Source of the DNA: G965222505 sp965222505
Lineage (GTDB): Bacteria > Bacteroidota > Rhodothermia > Rhodothermales > DATKEJ01
Direction: 5' to 3'
Assembly: GCA_965222505.1 (NCBI GenBank)
Contig: OZ244956.1
Span: 4,154,001 to 4,218,000, forward strand
Length of the DNA stretch: 64,000 bases
In this document: positions 50,314-58,306 of the stretch, in pieces
How the letters are laid out: the number at the start of each line of letters is the position of its first letter
How positions within the stretch are numbered: position 1 is the stretch's first letter
Translations under genes and position numbers: made by a program
Notes under the pieces: model-generated
What the model was told of the DNA's origin: nothing
Databases searched by the model: none
What the model saw: the letters and a program-made list of their open reading frames with translations, nothing else

Positions 50314-52100
50314 ATTCATTCCCCTGGCTCGATGCAGCCGCCACCACAGGTACCCTTGCCGTACTCAACGGTATCTGGCCCGGCCTCCTGGTCGTCATCC
50401 TGACCTGGGCCTTGGTCTCTGCCCTCTCCAACCGCCTCAATGCCACGACCCGCTACGCGGTGTGGTGTACGGCCTTCCTGGTTAATGTTGGTTTTCTGTT
50501 GATGCCTCCAAAAGGCGCAGCCCCAACGGCACTCCAAACCGAGGCCAATGTGCCCGTCCCTCTGGTAACGACCACCGAAGTTCATACCCCGGTTCTGGTT
50601 GAAGCATTCCCCTCGCAACCGGCAGCAGAAACGCCCGTTACCCCACAAGCCGAAACGCAAGCTGTTACGGTGACGCCCCCGGTGGTTATTGTTTCTGATC
50701 CTGCGCCGGTTGATTCGGAAAAAGGGGCCTGGATTACCCTTTCAAGCCCCTGGATGTTACTCCTTTTCTGGGCCTGGTTTATCGTGGCGATGTTGTTGAT
50801 CAGCCGGGTTGTTTATGGCCTGTATGCCATCCGGCGGCTTAAACGTAACAGCCACCCGGTGCCGCCCCGCTACGCGCATCACTTGCAAGTTTGGCTTCGG
50901 CAACTCAAACATCCCCGACGGGTGCAGGTGCGGGCCTCGGAGGCCATCGATATGCCAGTAGCCGTTGGGCTGTTACACCCCCATATTCTCATCCCTTCGT
51001 CTATGCTGGATGTCCTCGAAGGCGAAGACGTTGCCCACGTGCTGTTGCACGAACTTGCCCACCTCCAACGCCGCGATGATTGGGCAAATCTGATCCAACA
51101 GGTGCTGGTTGCCGTGTTTTTCTTTCATCCCGGCATGCGCTGGCTGAGTAACCGTATGCAGCGCGACCGAGAATTTGCCTGTGATGATTGGGTGGTGGCT
51201 CTTTCGCACCGCCCTCATGCTTATGCCTCGTGTTTGGCCCGGCTTGCCGCACTGCATGTACAGCCTCGCCAATACGCTTTTGCTTCCGGCATCAGCAATG
51301 GAAAAAAGCAACTGTTCGACCGTGTCAAAACGGTCCTGGATCGGCAGCGCACGGTATCGTTCAAATTGTACCGATGGAGCTATGGGATAAGTCTGCTGGT
51401 GCTGGTCGGTTGCCTGGTTGGCTTTACTTCGATGATGCCAGCACTGGTCATGCCGGAAATGGATTTATCCGATGTAGAAACGAAACCTGCACCCGAAGAG
51501 CCGGAATCAGCCACATCGCAGGGTGCGTTGCCTGTGCCGGATGCTGCTTCGGCTACGGATCAAGCTTTGCCGGTGCGGATACCGGACCTGAATCCGGTGC
51601 AGCCCCTGACACCAGTTGCTGAACTTGCCTCACCGGAGCGACCGGAAGTTCACCCTGCGGCAAAGGGAGAATTGAGCAAAGCCTCCTGGATCAAACTCTT
51701 GAAAGCCTTTACCCATGTGGCTTCAAGTGGCGACAAATCCCGGCTGCTCCGTGAAGCCGCAGGTAAAATGATTTCGGATGGGGAGGTCTTTATGGCCTAC
51801 ATCGCCACCGCCACGACCATCGCTGCTTCCGGGGATCAGGCGCGGGCCTTGCGTGCGCTGATCGATCATCATCGGCTGGGTGTTGAGGCCGCCGTTCGGT
51901 TTGTCCGTGCTACGGGTGGCCTCTCCAGCTCCTCGGACCGTGCCCGGCTTTTGCGCCAGGCCATTGACGCAAAGGCCCTGCCGCTCGAAGATGACACCGT
52001 GGTTGGGGCCTGTCGGCAGGTCATTGGAGACTTGTCCGGCAGCAATCAACGCCGGGCCTCTGAAGCCCTCAACCGACAACTCGGAGACCGTGAACAATAA
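50310..52100 (+). CDS. M56 (BlaR1-type) membrane metallopeptidase with SSGD-repeat periplasmic tail
   Basis: 596 residues. Three or four N-terminal membrane helices (including 'LLLFWAWFIVAMLLISRVVY'), a cytosolic M56 domain with the zinc motif 'HVLLHELAHLQRRDDW' (HExxH) and the downstream 'DREFACDDWVVAL' (third Glu ligand region), a further helix 'SYGISLLVLVGCLVGFTSMM', a Pro/Glu linker, and a helical C-terminal domain of about four 34-residue repeats: 'SSGDKSRLLREAAGKMISD', 'ASGDQARALRALID', 'SSSDRARLLRQAID' and a degenerate 'GSNQRRASEALN'. There is no penicillin-binding domain. The M56 domain would cleave BlaI on signalling. The same repeat forms most of the next protein, 13 bases downstream. 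Confidence 0.9.
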   Translation: MNSFPWLDAAATTGTLAVLNGIWPGLLVVILTWALVSALSNRLNATTRYAVWCTAFLVNVGFLLMPPKGAAPTALQTEANVPVPLVTTTEVHTPVLVEAFPSQPAAETPVTPQAETQAVTVTPPVVIVSDPAPVDSEKGAWITLSSPWMLLLFWAWFIVAMLLISRVVYGLYAIRRLKRNSHPVPPRYAHHLQVWLRQLKHPRRVQVRASEAIDMPVAVGLLHPHILIPSSMLDVLEGEDVAHVLLHELAHLQRRDDWANLIQQVLVAVFFFHPGMRWLSNRMQRDREFACDDWVVALSHRPHAYASCLARLAALHVQPRQYAFASGISNGKKQLFDRVKTVLDRQRTVSFKLYRWSYGISLLVLVGCLVGFTSMMPALVMPEMDLSDVETKPAPEEPESATSQGALPVPDAASATDQALPVRIPDLNPVQPLTPVAELASPERPEVHPAAKGELSKASWIKLLKAFTHVASSGDKSRLLREAAGKMISDGEVFMAYIATATTIAASGDQARALRALIDHHRLGVEAAVRFVRATGGLSSSSDRARLLRQAIDAKALPLEDDTVVGACRQVIGDLSGSNQRRASEALNRQLGDREQ

Positions 52101-52113
52101 ACCCGCATAGATC

Positions 52114-53256
52114 ATGAACGCAATTCCTGCTTTATACTACCGCATGGCCTGTATCATCGTCATCGCTCTGTGGCTACCAGCCGGTCCCGTCCTGGCCCAG
52201 CACACCAACCTGCATTTCAATGGGAAGGGCAAACATACCTATATGCATAAGGATGATGATTATAGCCTGGTGGTAGAACTGGAAGGCAAAATCTATTTCG
52301 ATGAAGCGGACCGGGCCGTGACGGCTATGTCGGAAGGTGCGGAATTGGAAATCGAAGAGGAGAAAAACGGCGTGACGCACTTTGTCCGTATCGAAGGGGT
52401 TACCGATGATGCGCTGGAATACACCTATCGCCGCAATGGCAAACGCATGGATTTTGAAGCCGATGGCCGGGCCTGGTTTTCGGACATCTTGCCGCACGTC
52501 CTGCGGGAAACGGGCATCGGGGCCGAACAACGCGTGGCCCGCCTCCTGAAATCCGGCGGCGTCTCGGGTGTGCTGGACGAGATCGAGCTCATCCGCAGCA
52601 ATAGTGGGAAAAAACGGTATTTCAACCATCTGTTCGATCAGGCCAAACTCAATGTGGCCGAGCTCAAGCGGGCGGCTGGGATAGCCGGGGCAATGACCTC
52701 CAGTGGAGATAAAAAACGGTTCCTCATCAGTCATGCCGATGCCTACTTTAAGGATGCCGCTACCCACGGGGTGTACTTCGGCGTTGCCGAGTCTATCAAA
52801 TCCTCCGGGGACCGCAAACGGGTGCTCATTCACCTGGCCGAAGCCGGGCACCTGAAAGATGCTGAGGTACTGAACCGAGCTTTACGGGTCACGAATGCCA
52901 TCCCGTCGTCTGGCGATAAATCTCGCGTCCTCAAAGCCCTCGCGCCGATGGCGGTTCGGGATGCGGTTGTCAAGGAGGCCTTTTTCAACGTGACGGCCAC
53001 CGTGCAATCATCCGGAGACAAATCCCGCGTCCTCAAGTCTGTTCTGGAAATGGACAATCTCGATAAAACCACGTTGATGCATGTGTTGCACACGGCTGGT
53101 TCGATCAGTTCTTCGGGCGACAAGTCCCGCGTCCTGATCAAAGCCGCTGATCAGGTGGCCGGTGACGATGCACTCGTCGATGTATATCTCGAAATTGCCA
53201 ACAGCATCGGCTCCTCAGGAGATCAAAAACGTGCCCTCTCCGCCCTTATGCGTTAG
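52114..53256 (+). CDS. Secreted protein with six to seven SSGDK-type 34-residue repeats
   Basis: 380 residues. A signal peptide ends 'LPAGPVLAQ'. A beta-rich domain (~residues 30-140) with 'NLHFNGKGKHTYMHKDDDYS' and 'ADGRAWFSDILPHVLRET' precedes helical repeats of 34-35 residues: 'SSGDKKRFLISHADAYF', 'SSGDRKRVLIHLAEAG', three times 'SSGDKSRVLK/I', and 'SSGDQKRALSAL', with a degenerate 'SNSGKKRYF' before them. This solenoid shares its repeat with the tail of the adjacent M56 protease. Such a repeat is known in some M56/BlaR1 relatives, but the pairing with a free secreted partner is not something I recognise. It could bind the M56 tail or the ligand it senses. Function unknown. Confidence 0.8.
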   Translation: MNAIPALYYRMACIIVIALWLPAGPVLAQHTNLHFNGKGKHTYMHKDDDYSLVVELEGKIYFDEADRAVTAMSEGAELEIEEEKNGVTHFVRIEGVTDDALEYTYRRNGKRMDFEADGRAWFSDILPHVLRETGIGAEQRVARLLKSGGVSGVLDEIELIRSNSGKKRYFNHLFDQAKLNVAELKRAAGIAGAMTSSGDKKRFLISHADAYFKDAATHGVYFGVAESIKSSGDRKRVLIHLAEAGHLKDAEVLNRALRVTNAIPSSGDKSRVLKALAPMAVRDAVVKEAFFNVTATVQSSGDKSRVLKSVLEMDNLDKTTLMHVLHTAGSISSSGDKSRVLIKAADQVAGDDALVDVYLEIANSIGSSGDQKRALSALMR

Positions 53257-53340
53257 GGGAAAGGTAGATTATATCAATTCTTTGCAATGACTGTGCAAAC
53301 TTCAGTACCTGGGGCCGGCATCACACATCTGTGTTGCTGG

Positions 53341-53449
53341 TAAAATCCCCCGGCCCCGCGAAAGAGAGGGCTTTTTCGATGTTTGGGCGCGGGTCCACCC
53401 CCTTTGGGAGATGGGTATACGTTGGGTAAATGCCGGGGCGAAAGGGGGA
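53341..53449. repeat. Second copy of the TAAAATCCCCCGGCCCC … CCACCCCCTTTG element
   Basis: TAAAATCCCCCGGCCCC (53341-53357), CCACCCCCTTTG (53395-53406) and GGGGCGAAAGGGGGA (53434-53449) occur in the same order as in the right half of 41247-41459, with diverged interior. It lies in the 555-base gap before the T9SS gene. No gene is visible in this part of the gap. Confidence 0.65.
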
Positions 53450-53635
53450 GTTGATCGTCCTGAGGCCGGCCGTCAACCCCTGATTCGCATCATTGTTTTT
53501 TTCTTTTGAGGTTGATAATCACAGAGATCATGCGTATGATTAAGCGTTGGAATAGGGCCTCGCGCACGTAAAGAGGTGCTTATTCCGATGTTTCCTCTTT
53601 TCATTCGACAGGTGATCTAGGCAAAATATTAGTCC

Positions 53636-53701
53636 TGTTACGCCGTCTTGGCCCATTCGGCCTGGTCGAAATGTACAAGATCAACGCCAAGCGGCGTAAC
53701 A
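53636..53701. other. Long hairpin upstream of a T9SS gene
   Basis: TGTTACGCCG-T-CTTGGC (53636-53652) pairs with GCCAAG-CGGCGTAACA (53686-53701): a 16-bp stem with one bulged T and a 33-base loop. It lies 110 bases before the ATG at 53812, so it may be in the 5' leader of that gene, or it may be a decayed mobile-element end. The surrounding bases show no gene. Confidence 0.6.
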
Positions 53702-53811
53702 TCAGATATAAGTTGTCCGCCCGTCGAAGTGGGTCTTGTGGTCCGGCTTTTGGGCCGTGCCGACGAGACCATTAACGACCTTCTCAATCCTTATAAAATC
53801 AGGGTACTATA

Positions 53812-56007
53812 ATGATACGATCCCTACCGTTATTCCTCGTGTGTGTTTTTGCGCTGCTGATTCACATCTCCCCCGTTCAAGCCCAGGTTGGCAATACCAC
53901 GGTCAATCAAGCGGGGCAAGTGGTTACCACCATTACACCAACCGCTACGGCCACCCGGCCTGCCCTGCTTACGTCCGGGAGTGCCGCGCAGGCCGAAGCC
54001 CGCGTGATTCCTCCGCATGAATCCAAGCAAGACCTCTTTGCGCGTATCAGTGGAAGTGGTCCGGGTGGCGATGGTGCCGTGCAGGACACCCCCGGTACGC
54101 TTGGCGCGCCCTCCATCCTCGCGGGGTTTGAAGGACTGGGCATCAACGGCTTTCTCCCGCCCGACTCGAACGGCGGGATCGGCCCCAACCACTATTTTGA
54201 GTGGATTAATGTTCAGTTTGCCATTTACAACCGGACTGGCACCATGGTTTTTGGCCCGGCGGCGGGCAACACCATGTTTACCGGATTACCGGCCCCCTGT
54301 TCGACCTTGAACGACGGAGACCCCGTCGTGCTCTACGACCAACTCGCGAGCCGCTGGTTTGTGAGCCAGTTTGCCGTTAGTGGGGGGGCCAACTCCCTCT
54401 GCATCGCGATTTCAAGTGGGTCTGATCCGGTGACCAGCACCTGGTTCTTGTACGAATACAACTTCGGGGCCGTGTTCCCGGATTATGAGAAGTACGGGAT
54501 CTGGGATGATATGTATACCATGACGTTTCATGGATTTACGGGCAGCTATGTGGGCGCGCATGTCGGGGCTTTTGACCGGACTGCGATGCTCGCCTCGAAT
54601 CCGGCTGCAACGCTCCAGTTTTTCAATGCTGATACTGATTTGGGTGGTGTTTTCTTCGGTGTATTGCCCCCGCGGGTTGTCGGGCCGAACACTGTGCCTG
54701 CTGGTACGCCAGCGCCCTTTATCCATATGGCCGACGTTGGAGCGTTTGGCGGAGCGATGGACCGGTATTCCATCCTCGCTTTGGATGTAGACTTCGTTAC
54801 GCCGGCCAATACCACGCTGGGCCAGACAGACCTTGCTGCTGCTGCGTTTGATCAGAACCTGTGCGGCTTTGCCCGCAACTGTATCCCGCAGCCCGGCACC
54901 GCGGTAGGGCTGGATTCCTTCGGGGGCAACACCCTCTTCCAGGCCCCGGTCCGTGACCTCGATTCCGGCGCAGGCGTTGATCTGCGCTTGCTTGCCCAGG
55001 GCCCCGTGGATGTAAACGGTGCCGACCTGGCCGGAATTCGGTGGATCGAATTGCAAAACACAGGCGGCGCATGGTCCATTCGCCAGGAAAGCACATTTTC
55101 CCCGGCTGATGGACGGCATCGCTGGATGGGTAGTATCAACATGAATAGCGCAGGAGACATCGCCATGGCCTACTCGGTATCAGATGGGACGGCTACCCTG
55201 CCCGCCATTTGGGCAACGGGGCGGCTGGCTGGTGATCCGCTCAATATGATGTCCCAGGGCGAGACCGTGCTTCGCGCGGGTGATGGGGTACAGACCCACG
55301 CGTCTAGCCGGTGGGGAGACTATGCCGTGCTCAACGTAGATCCGATGGACGACACCTGTTTCTGGAACGTGAACGAGTACGTTACGGTTGCCGGCGGCGC
55401 AGCCTGGGGCACCTACATCTCCAATTTCTGCGTAGAGCCCTTGCCGGTTGAACTGGGGTCCTTCGATGTGATTGGCGAAGATAATCACGCTATACTTCGT
55501 TGGGAGACCTTTAGTGAAACCCAGAACGTGGGCTTCGAGATTGAACACCGCCCCGCTCACCTGACGGACTGGCAGCGCATCGGCTTCGTCGAAGGCGCGG
55601 GCACAACGCTTGAGCCACAACAGTACGCTTATCGGAGCGCCGCCCTCGATCCGGGCCGTCATGCCTTCCGTCTGAAGCAGATCGACATTGATGGCACGTT
55701 CGAATACAGCTCCGAAGTGGAAGTGGTCATGACGCCGCCTCGGGGGTACCACCTCACGGATGCCTATCCGAACCCCTTCAATCCGAGTGCCCTGTTCACG
55801 CTCACCCTCGCGACTGATCAGAATGTGAACATCGAACTCTTCACCGTGCTAGGTGAACGCGTTTCGGTGCTGCACAGTGGCTTCCTGGCCGGGAATGAAC
55901 AACACAGCATCGTCATCAATGGTGCTGGTCTTCCCAGTGGGGTTTACCTCTACCGGGTCCAGGGTGAAACGTTCAGCGAGACGCGGTCCGTGGCACTAAT
56001 GAAGTAA
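53812..56007 (+). CDS. Large secreted protein with T9SS type A sorting domain
   Basis: 731 residues. A signal peptide ends 'ISPVQAQ'. The main ~480-residue part is beta-rich and unassigned, but segments such as 'GGIGPNHYFEWINVQFAIYN', 'SRWFVSQFAVSGGANSLCIA', 'DYEKYGIWDDMYTMTFHGF' and 'SSRWGDYAVLNVDPMDDTCF' are typical of a family of Bacteroidota secreted proteins with a sialidase-like propeller look. After it come the Fn3-like module ('LRWETFSETQNVGFEIEHRP') and a T9SS tail ('DAYPNPFNPSALFTLTLATD'). Its Fn3 module is shared with the propeller and rhamnosidase proteins of this window. Predicted to be surface-exposed or released; no catalytic residues identified. Confidence 0.85.
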   Translation: MIRSLPLFLVCVFALLIHISPVQAQVGNTTVNQAGQVVTTITPTATATRPALLTSGSAAQAEARVIPPHESKQDLFARISGSGPGGDGAVQDTPGTLGAPSILAGFEGLGINGFLPPDSNGGIGPNHYFEWINVQFAIYNRTGTMVFGPAAGNTMFTGLPAPCSTLNDGDPVVLYDQLASRWFVSQFAVSGGANSLCIAISSGSDPVTSTWFLYEYNFGAVFPDYEKYGIWDDMYTMTFHGFTGSYVGAHVGAFDRTAMLASNPAATLQFFNADTDLGGVFFGVLPPRVVGPNTVPAGTPAPFIHMADVGAFGGAMDRYSILALDVDFVTPANTTLGQTDLAAAAFDQNLCGFARNCIPQPGTAVGLDSFGGNTLFQAPVRDLDSGAGVDLRLLAQGPVDVNGADLAGIRWIELQNTGGAWSIRQESTFSPADGRHRWMGSINMNSAGDIAMAYSVSDGTATLPAIWATGRLAGDPLNMMSQGETVLRAGDGVQTHASSRWGDYAVLNVDPMDDTCFWNVNEYVTVAGGAAWGTYISNFCVEPLPVELGSFDVIGEDNHAILRWETFSETQNVGFEIEHRPAHLTDWQRIGFVEGAGTTLEPQQYAYRSAALDPGRHAFRLKQIDIDGTFEYSSEVEVVMTPPRGYHLTDAYPNPFNPSALFTLTLATDQNVNIELFTVLGERVSVLHSGFLAGNEQHSIVINGAGLPSGVYLYRVQGETFSETRSVALMK

Positions 56008-56045
56008 TACCAGCTCTGAGAAATGAATGTGCAAGGATTTCTTTC

Positions 56046-56156
56046 AACCCCATCCCCTCCGGGACTTCCCCTATCCAGGGGAAGATTTTTCTTCTGATTA
56101 GGGAGAAGACTTCTCCCCTGGATAGGGGAGAAGGCCGGTAGGCCAGAGGGGTTGAT
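56046..56156. repeat. Nested palindromic repeat (CCCCTATCCAGGGG / CCCCTGGATAGGGG)
   Basis: The outer arms AACCCCATCCCCTC and CCAGAGGGGTT face each other. Inside, CTTCCCCTATCCAGGGGAAG and CTCCCCTGGATAGGGGAG are inverse copies, each a near-palindrome itself. It lies 39 bases after the T9SS gene stop. Repeats with 'CTTCTCCCCTGGATAGGGG' cores are dispersed in many bacterial genomes. Confidence 0.6.
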
Positions 56157-56220
56157 CTTGCACAGCGTTTTAGCAGAATTGATATATGTTTGTGTTGTAC
56201 GCCACAGTATGACCACAACG

Positions 56221-56263
56221 AAATGCGTCCGTCGATACACTCGGCGGACGCATTTTTATTTTT
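56221..56263. terminator. Intrinsic terminator, possibly bidirectional, between convergent genes
   Basis: AAATGCGTCCG (56221-56231) pairs perfectly with CGGACGCATTT (56245-56255), an 11-bp stem, followed by TTATTTTT on the plus strand. It ends the rightward T9SS gene. On the minus strand it begins right at the stop of the leftward MDR gene (56256-56258) but is followed by only three T, so termination there would be weaker. Confidence 0.8.
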
Positions 56264-57227
56264 CAGGAGGCACAAACAGTACCTTAATGGCCTTTTTTCG
56301 CCGCAGCAGTTCGACCCCTTCAGCATAGGCCGTCATGGGAAGCTGATGCGTGACGAGTGGCGTAAGGTCGAGGTAGTCGTTCAGGATGAGGTCCAGGGCT
56401 TGTTCAGCTTGTTCGCGGGTGTGGGTGCCATACCCCATCAGGGCAAAACCACCCCACCACTGGGCGGGGCCAAAATCCAGCGTTTCGCGCAGCACACCGA
56501 AGATGGTGACCGTCCGGCGCGTTCCCTGCATCAACGCTTCGATGGAGACTTTGAGGCCCGTCGTGTCGATGGCGGCATCGAAAGCATTGGGGGTGTTTCG
56601 TTGAACCGGAAGGGCCGGATCGCCGGGGGCATAGACGGCATCTGTACCCAGGTCAAGCGCTAGCGTCCGGCGTTCAGGTAATGGATCCATGCCGGTGATG
56701 CACTTGGCCCCATAGGCGCGGGCCATTTGCACGGCAATGAGGCCCGCCGGTCCCAACCCGGCAATCGCAACATGCCGGTCGTATACATCTTCCCGGTGCC
56801 GCAGTTGGTTGATGGATCCCTGAACACACATGGCCAGTTCCAGGGCCGCGATTTGAGCGGGAGCCAGGGTATCCGGGATGGGGAGGAGGTGTTCAGCTTT
56901 GAGGGGGGCATATTCGGCATAACAGCCCTGCCGCCGCCCGCCGGGGTCGCGCCACGCGGCAACCCGTTGCCCGATCTCGAAATCATTCACGCCTTCGCCG
57001 AGGGCTACGACTTCGCCCATCGCTTCATGGCCGGGTTCGCCGGGAGTGTAGGGATAGTTCAAGTCCAGACCCGGAAACATGGGGATACCGTCCATCAGGT
57101 GCACGTCCCAGTGGGGGCAGGTGGTTACCCCAAGAATTTTGACCAGCACTTCGCCGGGTTGAAGGGTGGGCATCGGGGTCTCGCGCCAAAAGGCATGCCC
57201 CGGTTTTTCGATTTGTAATACGTGCAT
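56256..57227 (-). CDS. Zinc-binding MDR alcohol dehydrogenase
   Basis: 323 residues, medium-chain dehydrogenase. Catalytic zinc ligands: Cys in 'GVTTCPHWDVHLMDG' and His-Glu in 'PGEPGHEAMGEVVALG'; the Rossmann motif 'VAIAGLGPAGLIAVQMARAYG' binds NAD(P). The four-cysteine structural zinc lobe is absent. It probably oxidises a polyol or sugar alcohol. The ATG at 57227 overlaps the stop of the upstream dehydrogenase gene (TAATG, one base), so the two are translationally coupled; the longer frame from 57284 adds 19 unrelated residues. Last gene of the leftward carbohydrate string, ending at a terminator. Confidence 0.87.
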   Translation of the reverse strand: MHVLQIEKPGHAFWRETPMPTLQPGEVLVKILGVTTCPHWDVHLMDGIPMFPGLDLNYPYTPGEPGHEAMGEVVALGEGVNDFEIGQRVAAWRDPGGRRQGCYAEYAPLKAEHLLPIPDTLAPAQIAALELAMCVQGSINQLRHREDVYDRHVAIAGLGPAGLIAVQMARAYGAKCITGMDPLPERRTLALDLGTDAVYAPGDPALPVQRNTPNAFDAAIDTTGLKVSIEALMQGTRRTVTIFGVLRETLDFGPAQWWGGFALMGYGTHTREQAEQALDLILNDYLDLTPLVTHQLPMTAYAEGVELLRRKKAIKVLFVPPEK

Positions 57228-58222
57228 TACCAGTCCAGAATGACGCCCAATACGGGTTCGGTTTTGGATGCAATGAGGTGCCACGCATCGGCGGCCTGTT
57301 CGACAGGGAAATGATGCGTAATGAGTGGCAATGTCTCTAAATGGCCTGCGGCAATGAGCCGAAGGGTATCGTCCATGCGTGGGCGCGTCCAGCCGGAGAC
57401 GAGGTCGATGTGCAGTTCGCCATATCGAGGCGGTTGCAGGGCCAGGCGGTCCTGTGTCCCATAAAACCCGGCCGAGACGAGGTGGCCGAACCGTTTCAAC
57501 ACGCGCTGGGCATCTTCCAGGATATGCATGGAGCCGACCGTGTCCACGACGGCCTGCACGCCCTCTGGAAACCGGTCCCGAACGGCTTCTTTCCAGTCTG
57601 TCTTCCGTGCATTGAGTGTATGCCGGTAGGGGGGGCGGTCAAAGTAAAACAGGCGGTCATCGTGCCGCCCCACCAATACCACCTCAGCCCCGCGCCACGC
57701 CAGCGTTTGGGCCGTCCATTGCCCCACCAGCCCGTCCCCAATCACCACCGCAGGCTCACCAATCTTCAGCTTCGGGCGCACACCACCATTGTAGCCGACC
57801 TGCACCAGCACCATTCCGCAAAACGCCATTGGATCAATACCTGAGGGCAGCTTCCACACATGATCCCGTGGGCACACCGACGGCGATACATGTCCGGCAT
57901 ACCAGTGGTGCATCCCTTCCACTCGCCCGATGGTCGCAAACACCGTTTCGCCTACTTCAAACCCTTGCACATCGGCCCCAATCCATTCCACCACCCCAAT
58001 CTTCTGATATCCAGCGACCACGGGAAACGGGGCAACATCGCCTTCGAGATAGGGTCGGTCGCCATCGGAGCGTTCGCCGCGCAGGTAAGAACCTTCAGTA
58101 CCGTTGCTGATCCAGGAATGGGTGATGCGTACCACCACGTCCTCTGGGCCCGGATCAGGGCATTGGATGGGTTGATAGGCTACGGTGTTGGGTGCGGTGA
58201 AGACGACGGCGTTGGCGTTCAT
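57227..58222 (-). CDS. Zinc-less MDR dehydrogenase (BchC/threonine-dehydrogenase-like branch)
   Basis: 331 residues. The MDR fold is clear: 'ITHSWISNGTEGSYLRG' stands where the catalytic cysteine normally lies, with Ser in place of Cys; 'VVAGYQKIGVVEWIG' replaces the GHE motif; 'PAVVIGDGLVGQWTAQTLAW' is the nucleotide-binding loop. The 'S-I/W-S-NGTE' form is typical of the branch that includes BchC and several sugar-linked dehydrogenases, most without catalytic zinc. It probably oxidises or reduces a sugar acid or polyol. It is upstream of and coupled to the zinc-type dehydrogenase, a combination suggesting consecutive steps in one pathway. Start ATG 58222; a hairpin repeat separates it from the lyase gene. 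Confidence 0.85.
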   Translation of the reverse strand: MNANAVVFTAPNTVAYQPIQCPDPGPEDVVVRITHSWISNGTEGSYLRGERSDGDRPYLEGDVAPFPVVAGYQKIGVVEWIGADVQGFEVGETVFATIGRVEGMHHWYAGHVSPSVCPRDHVWKLPSGIDPMAFCGMVLVQVGYNGGVRPKLKIGEPAVVIGDGLVGQWTAQTLAWRGAEVVLVGRHDDRLFYFDRPPYRHTLNARKTDWKEAVRDRFPEGVQAVVDTVGSMHILEDAQRVLKRFGHLVSAGFYGTQDRLALQPPRYGELHIDLVSGWTRPRMDDTLRLIAAGHLETLPLITHHFPVEQAADAWHLIASKTEPVLGVILDW

Positions 58223-58230
58223 AGGGATTA

Positions 58231-58297
58231 CGTTCTACGTGCGACGTTCTACGTGCGACGTTCTACGTTCATTTGTCCCAATGTCGAATGTAGAACG
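58231..58297. repeat. Hairpin tract of CGTTCTACGTGCGA words
   Basis: Three tandem CGTTCTACG words (58231-58270, with TGCGA inserts) face AATGTCGAATGTAGAACG (58280-58297). Same word family as the hairpin at 18288-18361. It lies in the 84-base gap between a heparinase-like gene and the dehydrogenase gene of the same leftward string. Confidence 0.65.
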
Positions 58298-58306
58298 AAA
58301 TGGTGT

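Noticed and set aside
50310..52100. A true beta-lactam sensor BlaR1
   Set aside because: The C-terminal region has helical SSGD repeats with no SxxK or KTG penicillin-binding motifs, and no beta-lactamase gene is nearby.
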